Assembly (NCBI GenBank): GCA_029891385.1 | Contig: CM057230.1 | Location: forward strand, 53,299,414-53,363,413 | DNA from: Erythroxylum novogranatense | Taxonomy: Eukaryota > Streptophyta > Magnoliopsida > Malpighiales > Erythroxylaceae | Direction of reading: 5' to 3' | DNA: 64,000 bases | Part shown: positions 11,250-22,299 of the stretch, piece after piece | Position numbering within the stretch: position 1 is the first letter of the stretch | Layout of the letters: every line of letters begins with the position of its first letter | Program-made: the position numbers and the translations under genes | Notes under the pieces: generated by a model | Seen by the model: the letters and a program-made list of their open reading frames with translations, nothing else | Database searches by the model: none | Told to the model about the DNA's origin: nothing

Positions 11250-12623
11250 AGACAATTGAGTGACATATGAGTTCAAGTTCTCTGCCTTGGTCTCCCATTG
11301 ATCCATGCATTTTTCCAAGGCGCTAAAACGGGCAGCATTCTTAGCGGAGTCCTGTTGGATGAGGTTTGCTATGGCGTTGAATTGAGTTGCTATCGAAGTT
11401 CATTCCTCTTTCATCAACGTCATCATACTATGCAGCAGTTAGTTGGTGTCCTCCTTTGGTGGCGGTGGTTGTTGCACCATCAACGCTTGTTGATCCCGAA
11501 CTGGTTTGTAGATTGACCACTCCACTCCTCACTGAAATCGGTTTGGTGTTCTTTCCGCTATTCCTCCAACTAAAATTTGGGTGGATCTCCATCCTCATTA
11601 TACGTGTTGGAATACGGGTCCCATTTCCGATCCCGCTACCTTGATACATTATGGAGACTTCTTCATATCTGCCAGACAAACACTTGAAATGTGCATCATC
11701 GACCCATTAACTATCACAACCGGGTGTGACCAGCTCAATGGAAGGTGATGGCGATGCACATTCAAATTCTTAAGTTCACCAGTGATCGAGGATAACTCGA
11801 AGTTATCCGATGTTCAAAGGAATCTACCTTCGATTCCGTGCTCTCCATCCTCTTAGTTCGAGCCGACATGGCTCCCACTTCATTCACGCTCACGGAATCA
11901 CGGACACTATATCGTTGATGATTCAGGCCATTCTCTTAATCGGGGCCCAAGCTTCAAGTGCGGTGAGGTCAATCAACGAACCTCCCGACGCAAAGATCCA
12001 ACATTCCTTTCTCTTGATTCTTCACCCCATCGTAAAAATATTGAACCAATTGTTCATCGTGGATCCGATGATGGGGCACCGAGATAACAGATCTTGAATC
12101 TGCTCCAAAAGTCATATAAGGATTCGTCGTAATCTCGCTTGGCATGGAATAAATCTCTTTTCGCATCGACGAAGTCCTCGAGGCTGGAAAATATTTTTCC
12201 AGGAAAGCTTTCCGCAAGTTGGCCCAACTATGATAGGCATTCGCGACATGCCTTGGGAGGCTCATGTACCACTCCCGGGCCTTTCCTTCTAACGACAAGT
12301 GGAATACCTTCCACAGCACCTGGTCCAGATGTGCTCCTACAGTTTCATACTTTGATGATCATCAGAGGGCCTCAAGATGCATGTAGGGTCCTCACCCGCC
12401 AAACCGTGAAATTTGGGTAGGAGTTAATCAATAAACCTTTAACTTCAAATTTACGCCGGTTAAAGCAGCAGCAGAAAGGATCGTAGTTTACATCCGAGGT
12501 TGTAGCTTCTGATGGTTCTACGCCCGATGTTTGCATTGTTGTCATCAACTCTCTCCGGTCACCATTTAATCCATGATCTCCGCTCCTTGGTTGGTAACCT
12601 GGAAAATCTTGTTGTTCAGCCAT
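11250..12623 (-). pseudogene. gag: Element C gag (Athila-type retrotransposon gag)
   Basis: The likely start is MAEQQDF at 12623. After a frameshift near 12370, the core (12319-11969) shows the retrotransposon gag pattern: LEGKAREWYMSLP, then the W..LRKAFLEKYFP helix, then RKEI and EQLVQYFYDG. Downstream are a HPNFSWRN motif (near 11580) and a predicted coiled-coil stretch NAIANLIQQDSAKNAARF (about 11310-11390). No CCHC zinc knuckle is seen, as in Athila gag. Gag would assemble the particle. Frames are interrupted at several places. Confidence 0.75.
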
Positions 12624-13142
12624 ATCGCTTCTAATCGCTCCAGCAGCTAAGTCTTTTCTTGCTCTCTCTTGTTCTTCCTAAGTCGCCTAAGGTGTCGCCA
12701 ATTTCAGGTTGAAAATGAACTAACCTAAGTCTACGGGCATGCACAAGAGAAGTTCACCTAATAACGCCACTAAAACGACAATGACAGAAGGGTTTATTCA
12801 CTATCGCTCGTCATGCGACTCGTAGGAACTTCTTTGCGCTTAAGCAGACAAATTCATGAATATTCGTCATGATTTAACGATGAACTCGTTACGACGAACG
12901 ATGAACTCGTTCGTGACGAATGATGAACTTGTCGCAGCCAAGAATCACAAAGAAAGCACAATAATTCAAAATTAGGCACAATAAGGTGAACAATAACACT
13001 AAACACTTAAAGCAAAAATGAATTAACACTAAAAAGATCAAGTAAATGTAATAAAACAAAATTATGAAATGCAAAATGAATGCAAATAACTAAACTAAAA
13101 TGCAAAACAAACACTTGGCTAACCTAGAAAACCAATTATTTT
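12624..13142 (-). other. Element C 5' leader
   Basis: Non-coding leader between PBS and gag. It contains CGTC/GACG modules at about 12800-12930, including TTCGTCATGATTTAA at 12863-12877 and ACGACGAACGATGAAC repeats. No gene is visible. Confidence 0.6.
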
Positions 13143-13163
13143 GGTTCCCAACAACGGCGCCAA
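13143..13163 (-). other. Primer binding site, element C
   Basis: TTGGCGCCGTTGTTGGGAAC on the minus strand lies two bases from the 5' LTR end. The TTGGCGCCGTTG core is characteristic of Athila/Tat elements. Confidence 0.85.
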
Positions 13164-13165
13164 TT

Positions 13166-14627
13166 TGATCGTCGACTTATCGCTCAATATTAAAATTGAT
13201 CCTCGAAACCGGTCAAATAAAATTTATACCAAGGATTGCAATACAGATGCAACCTCGGTCGACTCTCAAGGAACCAAAGGTACTAACCGATCCTAGACTA
13301 GCCTAATATTTGAATGATGCATGCAATTAAAGCAATAAAAGGGGTTTTGATTTGATTAATCTAAAATTAAACTAAACCAAAGCAAAGGTAAATATTTTGG
13401 GATTTTGAAAGATAAGGCAATTGAAATTAATTAAGATTGAAAACAATTTACTAAAACTCTCCTAAAAATGTGGCTCGGGTCATCATCGCTCAAATTAATG
13501 TCGGGTTTGAAATCCACTAAATTTCAAAGCTCAACCTTAATAACTCGTTAAGTCCAAAATTTAATTAATCAACTCGATTAACTAAATCTTGTTAAAACCT
13601 TAGTGTATGGTATGAAATGATTCATGCAATAAATCAATCAAATAATAACATAACCAACTTAACCAAACACAACTAGGCGATTAGGTTAATTAATGCAAAA
13701 TCGATCGATATACATGAGACTTCATGTATTCAGCACAATATTCAACACAAACCAATCCATAACATAAATCAAAGTTTAACATCTTACTAAACTATAGCAA
13801 GATTCATTCGGTCATACAATGCAATCTCCAACTCGAGTTGTTACAAAATATGATGTAAATCTAAAACTAAGATCGACACCCTCAAGCTCATGAAACTCGC
13901 ACTGCTGTTACATCTTCAGAGATCCGACGCCTTAGCCACGCATGACACGGCAGACCCCATTACGGCTAGAAAATCTACTCTTCATGACTCAACGACGCAG
14001 ATGAATGTGGTGACGAGCAAAGGAAGATGGGACAAAGAAACTAAAGTCGGACGTCAATTCGTGGTAAAGCGAATCTGCAAAATAAAGAAAACAAAACCTA
14101 TTAAATCATGGAGAAGACGAAGAAGAGTGTTACCTCGGGATTGCGGCCTTTCAATTTAACCTAAAACGGAAGGTTTTATAGAGCCGAAAGCGGCCGGGTC
14201 GAACGGGCGTAAAATTTGCCATTTAAGGGTCGGTATTCACATTCGTCATGATTTAATGAAAGATGTTCGTCATGACGAATACATAAATGGTCACTGTCAT
14301 GACTAATTAATTTATACCAAATTAATTTGTCGCGATTTAATGGAGTGTTGGTTCGTCCCGACGAATGGATGGCTTCTCACGACGTGTTGACTTTCTCTTG
14401 TTGACTCAATTGTTCCTACAAAATACAACATATTTGCAAAGATAATTGTCCCAATAAAAGTTATGCGAAATTAATATCAAATCACAACAAACTATCGACA
14501 ATATGCAAATTATAAAAGATTGATATGAGGAACCAATTTAAGCACAAAAATCATGAATTAGGAGTCAACAAGTGCATAATTACCTAAGAAAATAGGGCCA
14601 ATTTATAGTATAAATTTGGTCCAATCA
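13166..14627 (-). mobile_element. 5' LTR of element C
   Basis: Same sequence as 5070-6538 with scattered substitutions and short indels (1462 bp). It keeps the perfect palindrome TTCGTCATGACGAA at 14266-14279 where the 3' LTR reads TTCGTCATGATTTAA. Other modules lie at 14242, 14327 and 14352. Confidence 0.93.
14171..14182 (-). promoter_or_regulatory. TATA box, element C 5' LTR
   Basis: CTATAAAACC on the minus strand, in the same place as in the 3' LTR. This would be the promoter driving C. Confidence 0.55.
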
Positions 14628-14632
14628 GTTAG
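14628..14632. repeat. Target site duplication GTTAG (right), element C
   Basis: Matches 5065-5069. After it the gag of element A resumes. Confidence 0.93.
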
Positions 14633-15740
14633 GCAGTGAGCCTATGCTGTCGCAATCGCAGGAATCGCCGATTCCGCAGGAGCAAGTGCCTCAATTCGAT
14701 CAGGGGATGTTTCAGGCTTTCACCCAGCGCTTGTTCAAAGCATGGGCGGATGCCTCACCTTCTGCTCCGGCCCCAGTTAAGAGGGGAAACAATTTGATAA
14801 GTTGAGGAAATTTGGAGTTGTTGATTTCTTCGGGACAGCAGATCCTGAGGAAGCTGAGACGGTTACGGGCGAAGAGCGAGCGAGTCTTTGGATCAGATGG
14901 AGTGTGAGGAGGAGGATCGGGTCAGTGTATGCTGCCATTTACTTGTGGAGATGCCTACATTGGTGGGAGATCGTGCAGCAAATGAGAAGACCGATAGTAT
15001 TGGCATGGCGTGACTTTTGGCCGCATTCGTGAAGAAGTACATGTCGAGGTTTATGTCCAAGCAGAAGGTATGAGTTTCAGCCTTACACAGAGGATATGAC
15101 GTGGCGGCAGTATGAGCGCGGTTTACGCAGTTATCTCGTTATGCTTCCGATCTGATGTTGAGCGAGACTCGGGGATGTCACCGATTTGAGTCAGGTCTAC
15201 ATCTGGTGATCAGGGAAAAGTTATTTGTCTTTGAATATCTGTGACTTCCAGCAGCTAGTGGAAGCAGCAACGAGGTGGAGAGCATAGAAAACATTAAGAG
15301 GCCGTGAATAAGAAGAGAAAGAACAGGAGCGATTCGAAGAGGAGGTAGTGCTAGTGCTCCTATGCCTCGAGCGAGTATTAGGGGTTTTCCTCCGCAATGG
15401 AGGTGAGGAGCGATGATGTGAGCAAGTCTCTACCGATGAGGACTCTTCTTGCTTTCATCAGCGCCTGACGACAGAGGCAACAGGAGGGGAGACGGGGACA
15501 AGTCGTCTATCCCTAAGTGCGAGCACTGTGGCAATTTCCATAGCGGTAAGTGCGAGCACTGTGGCAATTTCCATAGCGGGGAGTGTCACCGATTGACGGG
15601 TGCATGCTTCAATCAGGATGTAAGGGCACAGGCTGAGAGTGTCCTCACCGCCCAGAGAGAGGGATTTCAGATGCAGCTCCGAGAAGGACAGAGATCGAAG
15701 TCGTGGGACTTCGACACAAGTGGGCGCCTGATCTGCTAGA
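14633..15740 (+). pseudogene. gag: Element A gag, main part
   Basis: Continues the gag cut at 5064. Recognisable stretches are QFDQGMFQAFTQRLFKAW (about 14695-14750), LRKFGVVDFFGTADPEEAE (about 14803-14855) and WWEIVQ (near 14955-14975). A Cys/His region KCEHCGNFHSGEC (15548 onward) followed by GACF corresponds to the chromovirus zinc-knuckle region. At least three frameshifts separate these. The frame around 15449-15739 carries a duplicated knuckle. Confidence 0.75.
15515..15580 (+). repeat. 33-bp in-frame duplication of gag zinc knuckle
   Basis: Two copies of a 33-bp unit (15515-15547 and 15548-15580) encode KCEHCGNFHSG twice. The repeat preserves frame and duplicates the CX2C half of the nucleic-acid binding motif. 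The homologous B1 gag has only one copy (about 28890-28925). Confidence 0.88.
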
Positions 15741-15789
15741 GGGCGAGTCTTCCGGGGAGACCGAGAGGGCAGGCACCGGCTAGGGTTTT

Positions 15790-16230
15790 CGCTATGACGC
15801 GTGAGGATGCAGAGGCCGCGCCAGATGTTGTTACTGGTATGGCTCACTTATTTGCTGATGATGTGCTTGTGTTGATTGACCTGTGTTCTACTCACTGCTT
15901 GTTTCGTCGAGTAGACTGCTTTGTGATAGAGTCATGAGTCCGTTGGATACTCCACTGATGGTGAGTACTCCGATCGGGCAGCACATTGTGATTAGTCAGA
16001 TGTTTAGGGGTTGTGAGCTTAGTATTGGTGGAGGATGTCTAGTAGTAGATCTGACGCCACTGAAGATGCGAGGGCTAGATGTAATTCTGGGTATGGATAC
16101 GTTGGCGAGGTACAATGCTCGTCTAGATTGTAGACAGAAGACAGTAGAGTTCGGATTCGACGATGGCAGAAGAGTTGTGTTTGTAGGGGACAGAAGGCCG
16201 TCCCTCTCAAATTTGTTTCGGCTTTAGCAA
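15790..16230 (+). pseudogene. Element A aspartic protease
   Basis: The segment from FAMTREDAEAAPDVV (15786 onward) leads to the active-site region, where the expected LLDSGSTHSF reads LIDLCSTHCLF. The catalytic Asp is present but the following Ser-Gly is replaced by Leu-Cys. A frameshift separates this from the C-terminal part (15883-16227), with GCELSIGGG and the flap/strand DVILGMDTLARYNA. Inactive as read. Confidence 0.75.
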
Positions 16231-16299
16231 TGAGAAGTCGATGAGAGGAGGTTGTGAGGCATTTTTGGCCCATGGTGGATTCAAAAGCGACGAGAGGAA

Positions 16300-17145
16300 G
16301 TTGGAGGACATTCCAGAGTCGTGATTTCTGATGTCTTTCCCGAGGAATTGCCCGGACTACCGCCATTCGGAGATTGAGTTTTCGATCGAGCTTTTGTCGG
16401 CACGCCATCGATCTCGATTCCGCCTTTATCGGATGGCTCGGCGGAGTCAAGGAGCTTAAGGAGCAATTAGAGGAGCTGTTAGAGAAGGGTACATCAGGCC
16501 AAGTTCTTCACCTTGGGAGCTTTTGCTCTATTTGTGAAGAAGAAAGATGGCTCTTTAAGGATGTGTGGACTATAGGAAGTCAATCAGTCACGGTGAAAAA
16601 CAGTATCCGCTTCCTCGCATTGATGATCCGCTTGATCAATTGCAAGGGCGAAAGTCTTTTCCAAGATTAACTTGAGATCGGGATACCATCAATTGCGGGT
16701 TAAAGAGTCGATATGGCAAAGATCGCTTTCAGGGACCCTATGGACACTTTGAGTTTTGGTGATGCCGCTCGATTGATGAATGCCCCAAAGATTTATGGAT
16801 TTGATGAATCGGGTCTTCGTCGCTCTAGACCAATTCATCATCGCTTATTGATGACATATTGGTGTATTCCAGAGTGATCGGGAGCATGAGGAACATTTAA
16901 GGATTTCTTTGGAGACATTGAGGAGCCATGAGTTGTATGCTAAGTTCGAGAAATGTGAATTTTGGTTGAAAGAAGTTACATTTCTTGGTCACGTGATATC
17001 AAATCAAGGAGTTCATGTGGATCCAAGAAGATAGAAGCTGTGGTTAGTTGGGAAGCCTCGAAGAATGTGGCAGAGGTGAGGAGTTTTCGGGATTGGCTGG
17101 TTACTACAGGAGGTTCAGGAGGAATTTCGATGATATCCGCCCGAT
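16300..17145 (+). pseudogene. Element A reverse transcriptase
   Basis: Broken reading frames follow the chromovirus RT order: FPEELPGLPP (16338), ELKEQLEELLEKG (16453), GYHQLRVKESD (16687), LMNAP (16776), the catalytic LIDDILVYS (16844-16870, equivalent to the Y/F-x-DD box), then [16 protein letters not shown] and FLGHVIS (about 16930-17005). RT would copy element RNA into DNA. The Asp-Asp pair is kept, but many frameshifts disrupt the enzyme. Confidence 0.8.
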
Positions 17146-17149
17146 GACG

Positions 17150-17562
17150 GTTACCGAGGAAAATCAAGTTTGTTTGGAGTGATGAGTGTCGAGGAGTTTC
17201 GAGGAGCTTAAGCACCGCCGACGAGTGCTCCCGTTCTGGTTTTGCCTTCCGAGGATGAGGGCTATTCTGTACAGCCGATGCTTCGAGGAAGGGACTTGAT
17301 GTGTTTTGATGCAAAGAGATCGGTGATTTCTTATGCTTCAAGGCGCTTAAGCCTTACGAGTCGAACTACCCGACGACGATTTGGAGTTAGCAATGGTGAT
17401 CTTTGCCTCAAGATTTGGAGGCATTATTTGTATGGAGTTCGCACTTGATCTTTACCGATCACAAGAGTCTTAAGTATTTGCGAGTCAAAAGGAGTTGAAT
17501 TTGAGGCGTAGACGGTGGCTTCAATTACTCAAGGACTATGACCGCTGATTGAGTATCATCCG
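17150..17562 (+). pseudogene. Element A RNase H, N-terminal part
   Basis: Fragments VISYASRRL (near 17322-17348), FTDHKSLKYLR (near 17452-17485) and RRWLQLLKDYD (near 17512-17543) are RNase H landmarks. The sequence stops at CGCAAGG (17561-17567), where complex B is inserted, and resumes as KANVVADALSRK at 33053. Confidence 0.8.
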
Positions 17563-17567
17563 CAAGG
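17563..17567. repeat. Target site duplication CAAGG (left), complex B
   Basis: CAAGG precedes TGTAGGCCCC at 17568 and recurs at 33052-33056 after GATGTTACA. It brackets the whole 15.5-kb B complex. Confidence 0.95.
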
Positions 17568-19139
17568 TGTAGGCCCCTCATCGTAGGGTACACATCGAAA
17601 CCCGTAGGTCGCCCACACGCATCCCACGATAAAGGTTCACTACCAGAAAATTTCGCTAAAATCCACATGGCATCGCAGAATAATAGCAATAAATCGTAAA
17701 TCGTAAAATTAATATCCAAATGTAATTCATCCAATACAATCATTCAATCCAGAATAGACAAGTCTATCGCCTCCTAACAAAATCAAAAGGAAACCGACAT
17801 GCGTCTATCCTAAGTCACCCCTAAAAATCCAACCCAAATTGACCACATGCAGCCATCACGATCCTCGCCAAAGCAACATTACAGAAAGAAAGATCTTCTG
17901 AGCTAGAGTCTATTCTAACAAATTCCGAAAAATAGGTTGCAATTTCGGGGTGAGTTTATGAACTCAAATGAGAAACCATCATCGATGGTTCGCTCAAATC
18001 ATGCGTTACGCGCCTGACGTACAGCTTAATACAGTAATATTCATTACCAATATAATATAACAGTCTATAACAGCTTGCAAGATCGTGAGCCACTTACAAA
18101 GACAAGTAACAATAAACAGTAATTTAGAACGATTTGTAATAACAAGATACCATGATTTCATATTATCATGTATTTCAGAGTCGTCACAACACAACCAATC
18201 ATGTAAATGCAATGCTTATGTGACTCTTTCCAGCTTATTCGCCAGTGCCCAAGTGCTCTGGTCAAGATATAAAGGACGCTGTCAGATTTCTCCCTCGCCA
18301 AGCCCAACAAGACAAAGGTACGAGCTCAAAGCTTTTTCAAAGGAAAATAGCAACTGGGACACATTCCATTACGTGATCATGCATTTATGCACGCAGGCCA
18401 TGTTCAAGAATTTACAAGTACAGGGCTATAAAGCCCAAAGGTAACAAAGGCTCAATAGTTCAGTGGTATGGCTATAAAGCCCAATATTCAGTCCAGTATC
18501 ACGTAACAGTACGATTCAGTTCAGTAAAACATGCAATTCAATCCATTACATGCCAGTAGTCATACGGTAGTCATATAATTCACCTTTCCATGTAATTCAC
18601 AGTAAGCATGTAAGCAACCAGAAATTTGAGAAACCAACTAGGTTACTCACCAGAACTTCCGAAGCACGCTGAAGTCCCAAAGAATGTCCGTGGAACGACG
18701 GTCCAACAAGTGCCTCTGTAATAAAGAAAGCATGCGGTCCCATTACTAGATGCTCAATTTACCGTGACAAGAATGCATATGTCTCAATGAAATGATGTAC
18801 AATGCATGTTCACGATTTCCTAAGCACACCCAATTTGGACTCTAGGTCCAATTCGACTCTTAGTTCAGCTTGATCGACAAGAATTGCCCCATTCCTATAA
18901 TTCACCAATTTCCTCAATTCATACTCTATAACAATTTCCTATTCATTCGTCAAACCTCTATTGCACTTCCAATTAAAACTCCAATTTGAAATTAATCCTT
19001 AGTCGACCGAATTTGTAAATTCCTAAGTCCCAATTCCAAAACCTCAAACACACCTCTTCGGACAACTAGGTGGAGGTCACACCAGGTGCGCTGGTGCTCA
19101 CCAGATGCCCATAGTCACCTCAGAGTTATCGCCTCCACC

Positions 19140-19610
19140 AGCCTCTCGCTCCCCACCGAGCCTCGCCTCCCACCACCTCGCCTGTCCCACCGAGCTCTCG
19201 CCCCTCCACCACCTCGCCCCACCACCTCACCATCCACGGAGCTCTCGCTCCCACCACCTCGCTCTGCCCACCGAGCTCCTCGCCTCCCACCACCTCGCCT
19301 GCCCACCGAGCCTCGCCTCCTCCACCACCTCGCCTGCCCACCGAGCTCTTGCTCCTCCACCACCTCGCCTGGCTCACCGAGCTCGCCTCCTCTACCACCT
19401 CGCCTGCCCACCGAGCTCTCGCCTGCCCACCGAGCTCTCGCCTCCTCTACCACCTCGCCTGCCTCACCGAGCCTCGCCTCTACTACAACCTCGCCTGCTC
19501 ACCGAGCTCTCGCCTCTACCAATTCGCCTGCCTACCGAGCTCTCGCCCTCTACCACCTCGCCTGCCTACCGAGCCTCGCCCTCTACCACCTCTCGCCTCT
19601 ACCACCTCCT
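19140..19610. repeat. 36-bp minisatellite in B lower LTR
   Basis: Degenerate tandem units built on CACCTCGCCTGCCCACCGAG followed by CTCTCGCCTCCTCTAC, about 13 copies of roughly 36 bp. Because 36 is a multiple of three, several frames stay open for up to 233 codons. The minus strand is G-rich, with repeated GG runs. Confidence 0.9.
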
Positions 19611-20150
19611 TCTTCCCAACACATCCTTAAACACAATTCCAAAGGTTCCGCATCCCCGACTCAAACTCTAAATCCAAATTTTCCTCTCGTGAACAACTCT
19701 CAATTAATTCGATACACAAAATACAACAAATCCTTAGCTTCTATTCCTTCCAATAACCATTTCCTTAATTTTACACACTCACGATAACACCCAGAGTAAA
19801 ACCCATCAAGAACACTCTCAACCACCCAATCGGACATAATAAATGCCATAAAAGCAAGAGAAACCATTAATGACAACATTAAAACCATAAAACTTACCAA
19901 TCACAGATCGAATCCACAGATCTCTCAAAACCAATCAAACCCTAGAAATCCTTCAAAATCCTCGATCTACCAATCTCAAGGCTTCCAACCTTTATCAATC
20001 AAGAGACATATTAGACTAATTACCATAAGGAAGAAGCCAAAAGAAATCAAAGGATCTCTCACCATTGGGAGGAATCGAATCACCGTAAAGGGAAAGAAGA
20101 GAAACCGAAAATGCCTTAGCAAACTTTTCCCAAATTTCTTTCAACCCTAG

Positions 20151-20160
20151 TATTTATAGC
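20151..20160 (-). promoter_or_regulatory. TATA box, B lower LTR
   Basis: GCTATAAATA on the minus strand within GGGCTATAAATACTAGGG. It is conserved at 24822-24831 and 32564-32573, which supports a functional U3 promoter in the family. Confidence 0.65.
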
Positions 20161-20621
20161 CCAACTCTCCAAATCACCCAAATTTCATCTCAATTTCAAT
20201 GGCTTAACACATAAATTTTCTATCGTAACAATTCTAATTTTACATTGCCATCGATGCTTCTTCCAAGATTATACGGTCAATCACCAATTGCTCAATTATT
20301 TCAAATCCGCATTTTCTCCCTAATTTCCAAACTTTCCTATAAGTCACTATAAATTACCAATACTATAAACAAAGGTTAAACCAACAATTGCACTCGATTA
20401 CTCTAATTTCTCGCTTAATCCTCAAACCAATCGGTCCAACAAGATACTCATAAACTAATCCCTAAAATCATGAACGATGTACCAATAAATAAATGCATAT
20501 GCAATAAACCTGCTCCTCTTATAATTAGAGGCCGAATATTGCTCACCAAGAATGCAAGGCAATCCTATCAAGATGACTCATAATTACCAAAATATCCTTA
20601 ATGACAAGAACGGATGTTACA

Positions 20622-21960
20622 ATTCACCCTCCTAATAAAAATTTCGTCCTCTAAATTTCATACCGTCTCCATCGAATAAATGAGGATACCGATTCCTCAT
20701 ATGCTCCTCGCCTCCCATGTAGCTTCCTCAAGAGAGTGGTTCTTCCAAAGGACTTTCACCAATGGAATCACCCTGCCTCAATTGCTTGACCCGTGATCCA
20801 ATAATCCGCACTGGCCCTCCACATAACTCATATCACCGGCTATCTCAATGTCCCGAGCCTAATCACATGCGTCGGTCCGAACGGTACCGCCGGAGCATAC
20901 TAACATGAAATACATCACGATCCGACATCTCACCCCAGAAAGCCAATCAGAAGCCAATGGTCCCATCCTCTCAAGGATCTCATACGACCAATGTACCGAG
21001 GGCTCAACTTGCCCTTACGGCCAAATCTCAAGATCTTTCCAAGGAGACACTCAAGGAACACTCACCCACACCGCATCTATATCTCTCCGGCGCCGATCCG
21101 CATAACTCTTCTGTTCGCCTCTTGAGCCGCCTTGATGCGACTCAATCAATCAGATCTTATCTATCAGATCTCGGATCAGCTCGGGTCCCTATCAATCTTC
21201 ACCCTCTTCATCCCAATACAATGGTGATCTACACGGCCGCCATACAAGGCCTCATACGTGCCATCCCAATACCGCTCGACATCGTTGTTGTATGCAAACT
21301 CTATCAATGCCAAGTACCGATCCCATGCACCTCTGAACTCCAGTACACATGCCCGAAGCATGTCCTCGACAGTCCTGATCGTCCTCTCACTCTGTCCATC
21401 TGTCTCGAGGATGAAATGCGGTGCAAATTCGCCTAGTACCATATAGCATCAGAGGCTCTTCCAACTCGACAGAACTCGATCCTCGCTCAAACTATAGACA
21501 ACGAACCCCATGCAACCGCATAATCTCATCACGCATTTCGGGCCAACCGATCGAGAGTATTACTTCCTCATCGGCAGAAGTGAGCCGATGAATAATCGTC
21601 CACTATGACCCAGATAGCATCATGTTGCCTCGGTGTCCTAGGCAACCTCACACAAAATCCATAGTAATTGCTCCCACTTCCACTCCGAATGGGCAACGAA
21701 TGCAACTTTCCCATCGGAGCCTCGATGCTCGCCTTAACCTCGCTGACATATCGTACACCGGACACATACCGCCACTTGCTTCTTCATACCAGCCACCGTG
21801 TTGTCGCCTCAAAGTATTATACATCTTGGTCGCATCAGATGCATAACGCATACGCGCCTACATGAGCCTCCTCTAGGATCTCCTGCCTCAAGTCATCGAT
21901 ATCTCGCACACATGCCTCCCATCCCATCCACAATGTCCCATCTCTCAACTCAAACTTTGA
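20622..21960 (-). pseudogene. B2 integrase and chromodomain tail
   Basis: In the minus direction: a degenerate integrase zinc region (about 21950-21780), core remnants, the catalytic Glu segment TDGQSERTIRTVEDMLRAC (within 21176-21442), and the chromodomain-type tail near 20790-20640. Integrase would insert the cDNA, and the chromodomain steers it to marked chromatin. Frameshifts are frequent. The internal region starts right at the LTR with the PPT. Confidence 0.75.
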
Positions 21961-22299
21961 ATCAAGATTACCAACTCTATCAATCGGGTCTCATCAATAC
22001 CGGGTCCCGATCCTCAACCCTCCGAATCTCGCATGTAGCATCGGCCTAAGCCTCAATGTAGCAACCGCTCCATCCCCACCTGATCCATCTGCACATTCAG
22101 CGCCTCAAATCAATCGGACTAGGCAATCTATCAACTCAATCGAGCCGCACTCCCAAAAGATCTCCTACTCAAAGGCATCGCCACCACATTGGCCTTTCCT
22201 GGTGGTACTCAATCGCATAATCATAATCCTTCAAGAATTTCTACCCATCTCCTCTCGCCTCGAGATTGAGATCCTCTCGCTCAGCAGATACCTCAAACT

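Larger units (their letters stand above)
5070..14627 (-). mobile_element. Athila/Tat-like non-autonomous LTR element C
   Basis: A 9.56-kb minus-strand element with LTRs 13166-14627 (5') and 5070-6538 (3'), a PBS beginning TTGGCGCCGTTG, a polypurine tract AAGTGTGGGG, and a TSD of GTTAG. Coding remnants are gag (12623 to about 11250) and aspartic protease (about 10710-10239). I find no reverse transcriptase, RNase H or integrase motif in any frame; after the protease linker the sequence runs into a long 3' region. It would therefore depend on enzymes supplied by a relative. It sits in the gag of element A. Confidence 0.88.
17568..20621 (-). mobile_element. Complex B, lower (3') LTR
   Basis: TGTAGGCCCC to GATGTTACA, 3054 bp; the homologue is 29863-33051 (3189 bp). 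It contains a 36-bp minisatellite and a TATA box for minus-strand transcription. Long open frames on both strands inside it come from the minisatellite and are not genes. Confidence 0.92.

Noticed and set aside
19086..19787. Long plus-strand frame (233 codons, Pro/Ser/Leu-rich) and its overlapping partners on both strands
   Set aside because: Produced by the 36-bp minisatellite in the B LTR; three frames per strand stay open for the same reason, and no domain is present.
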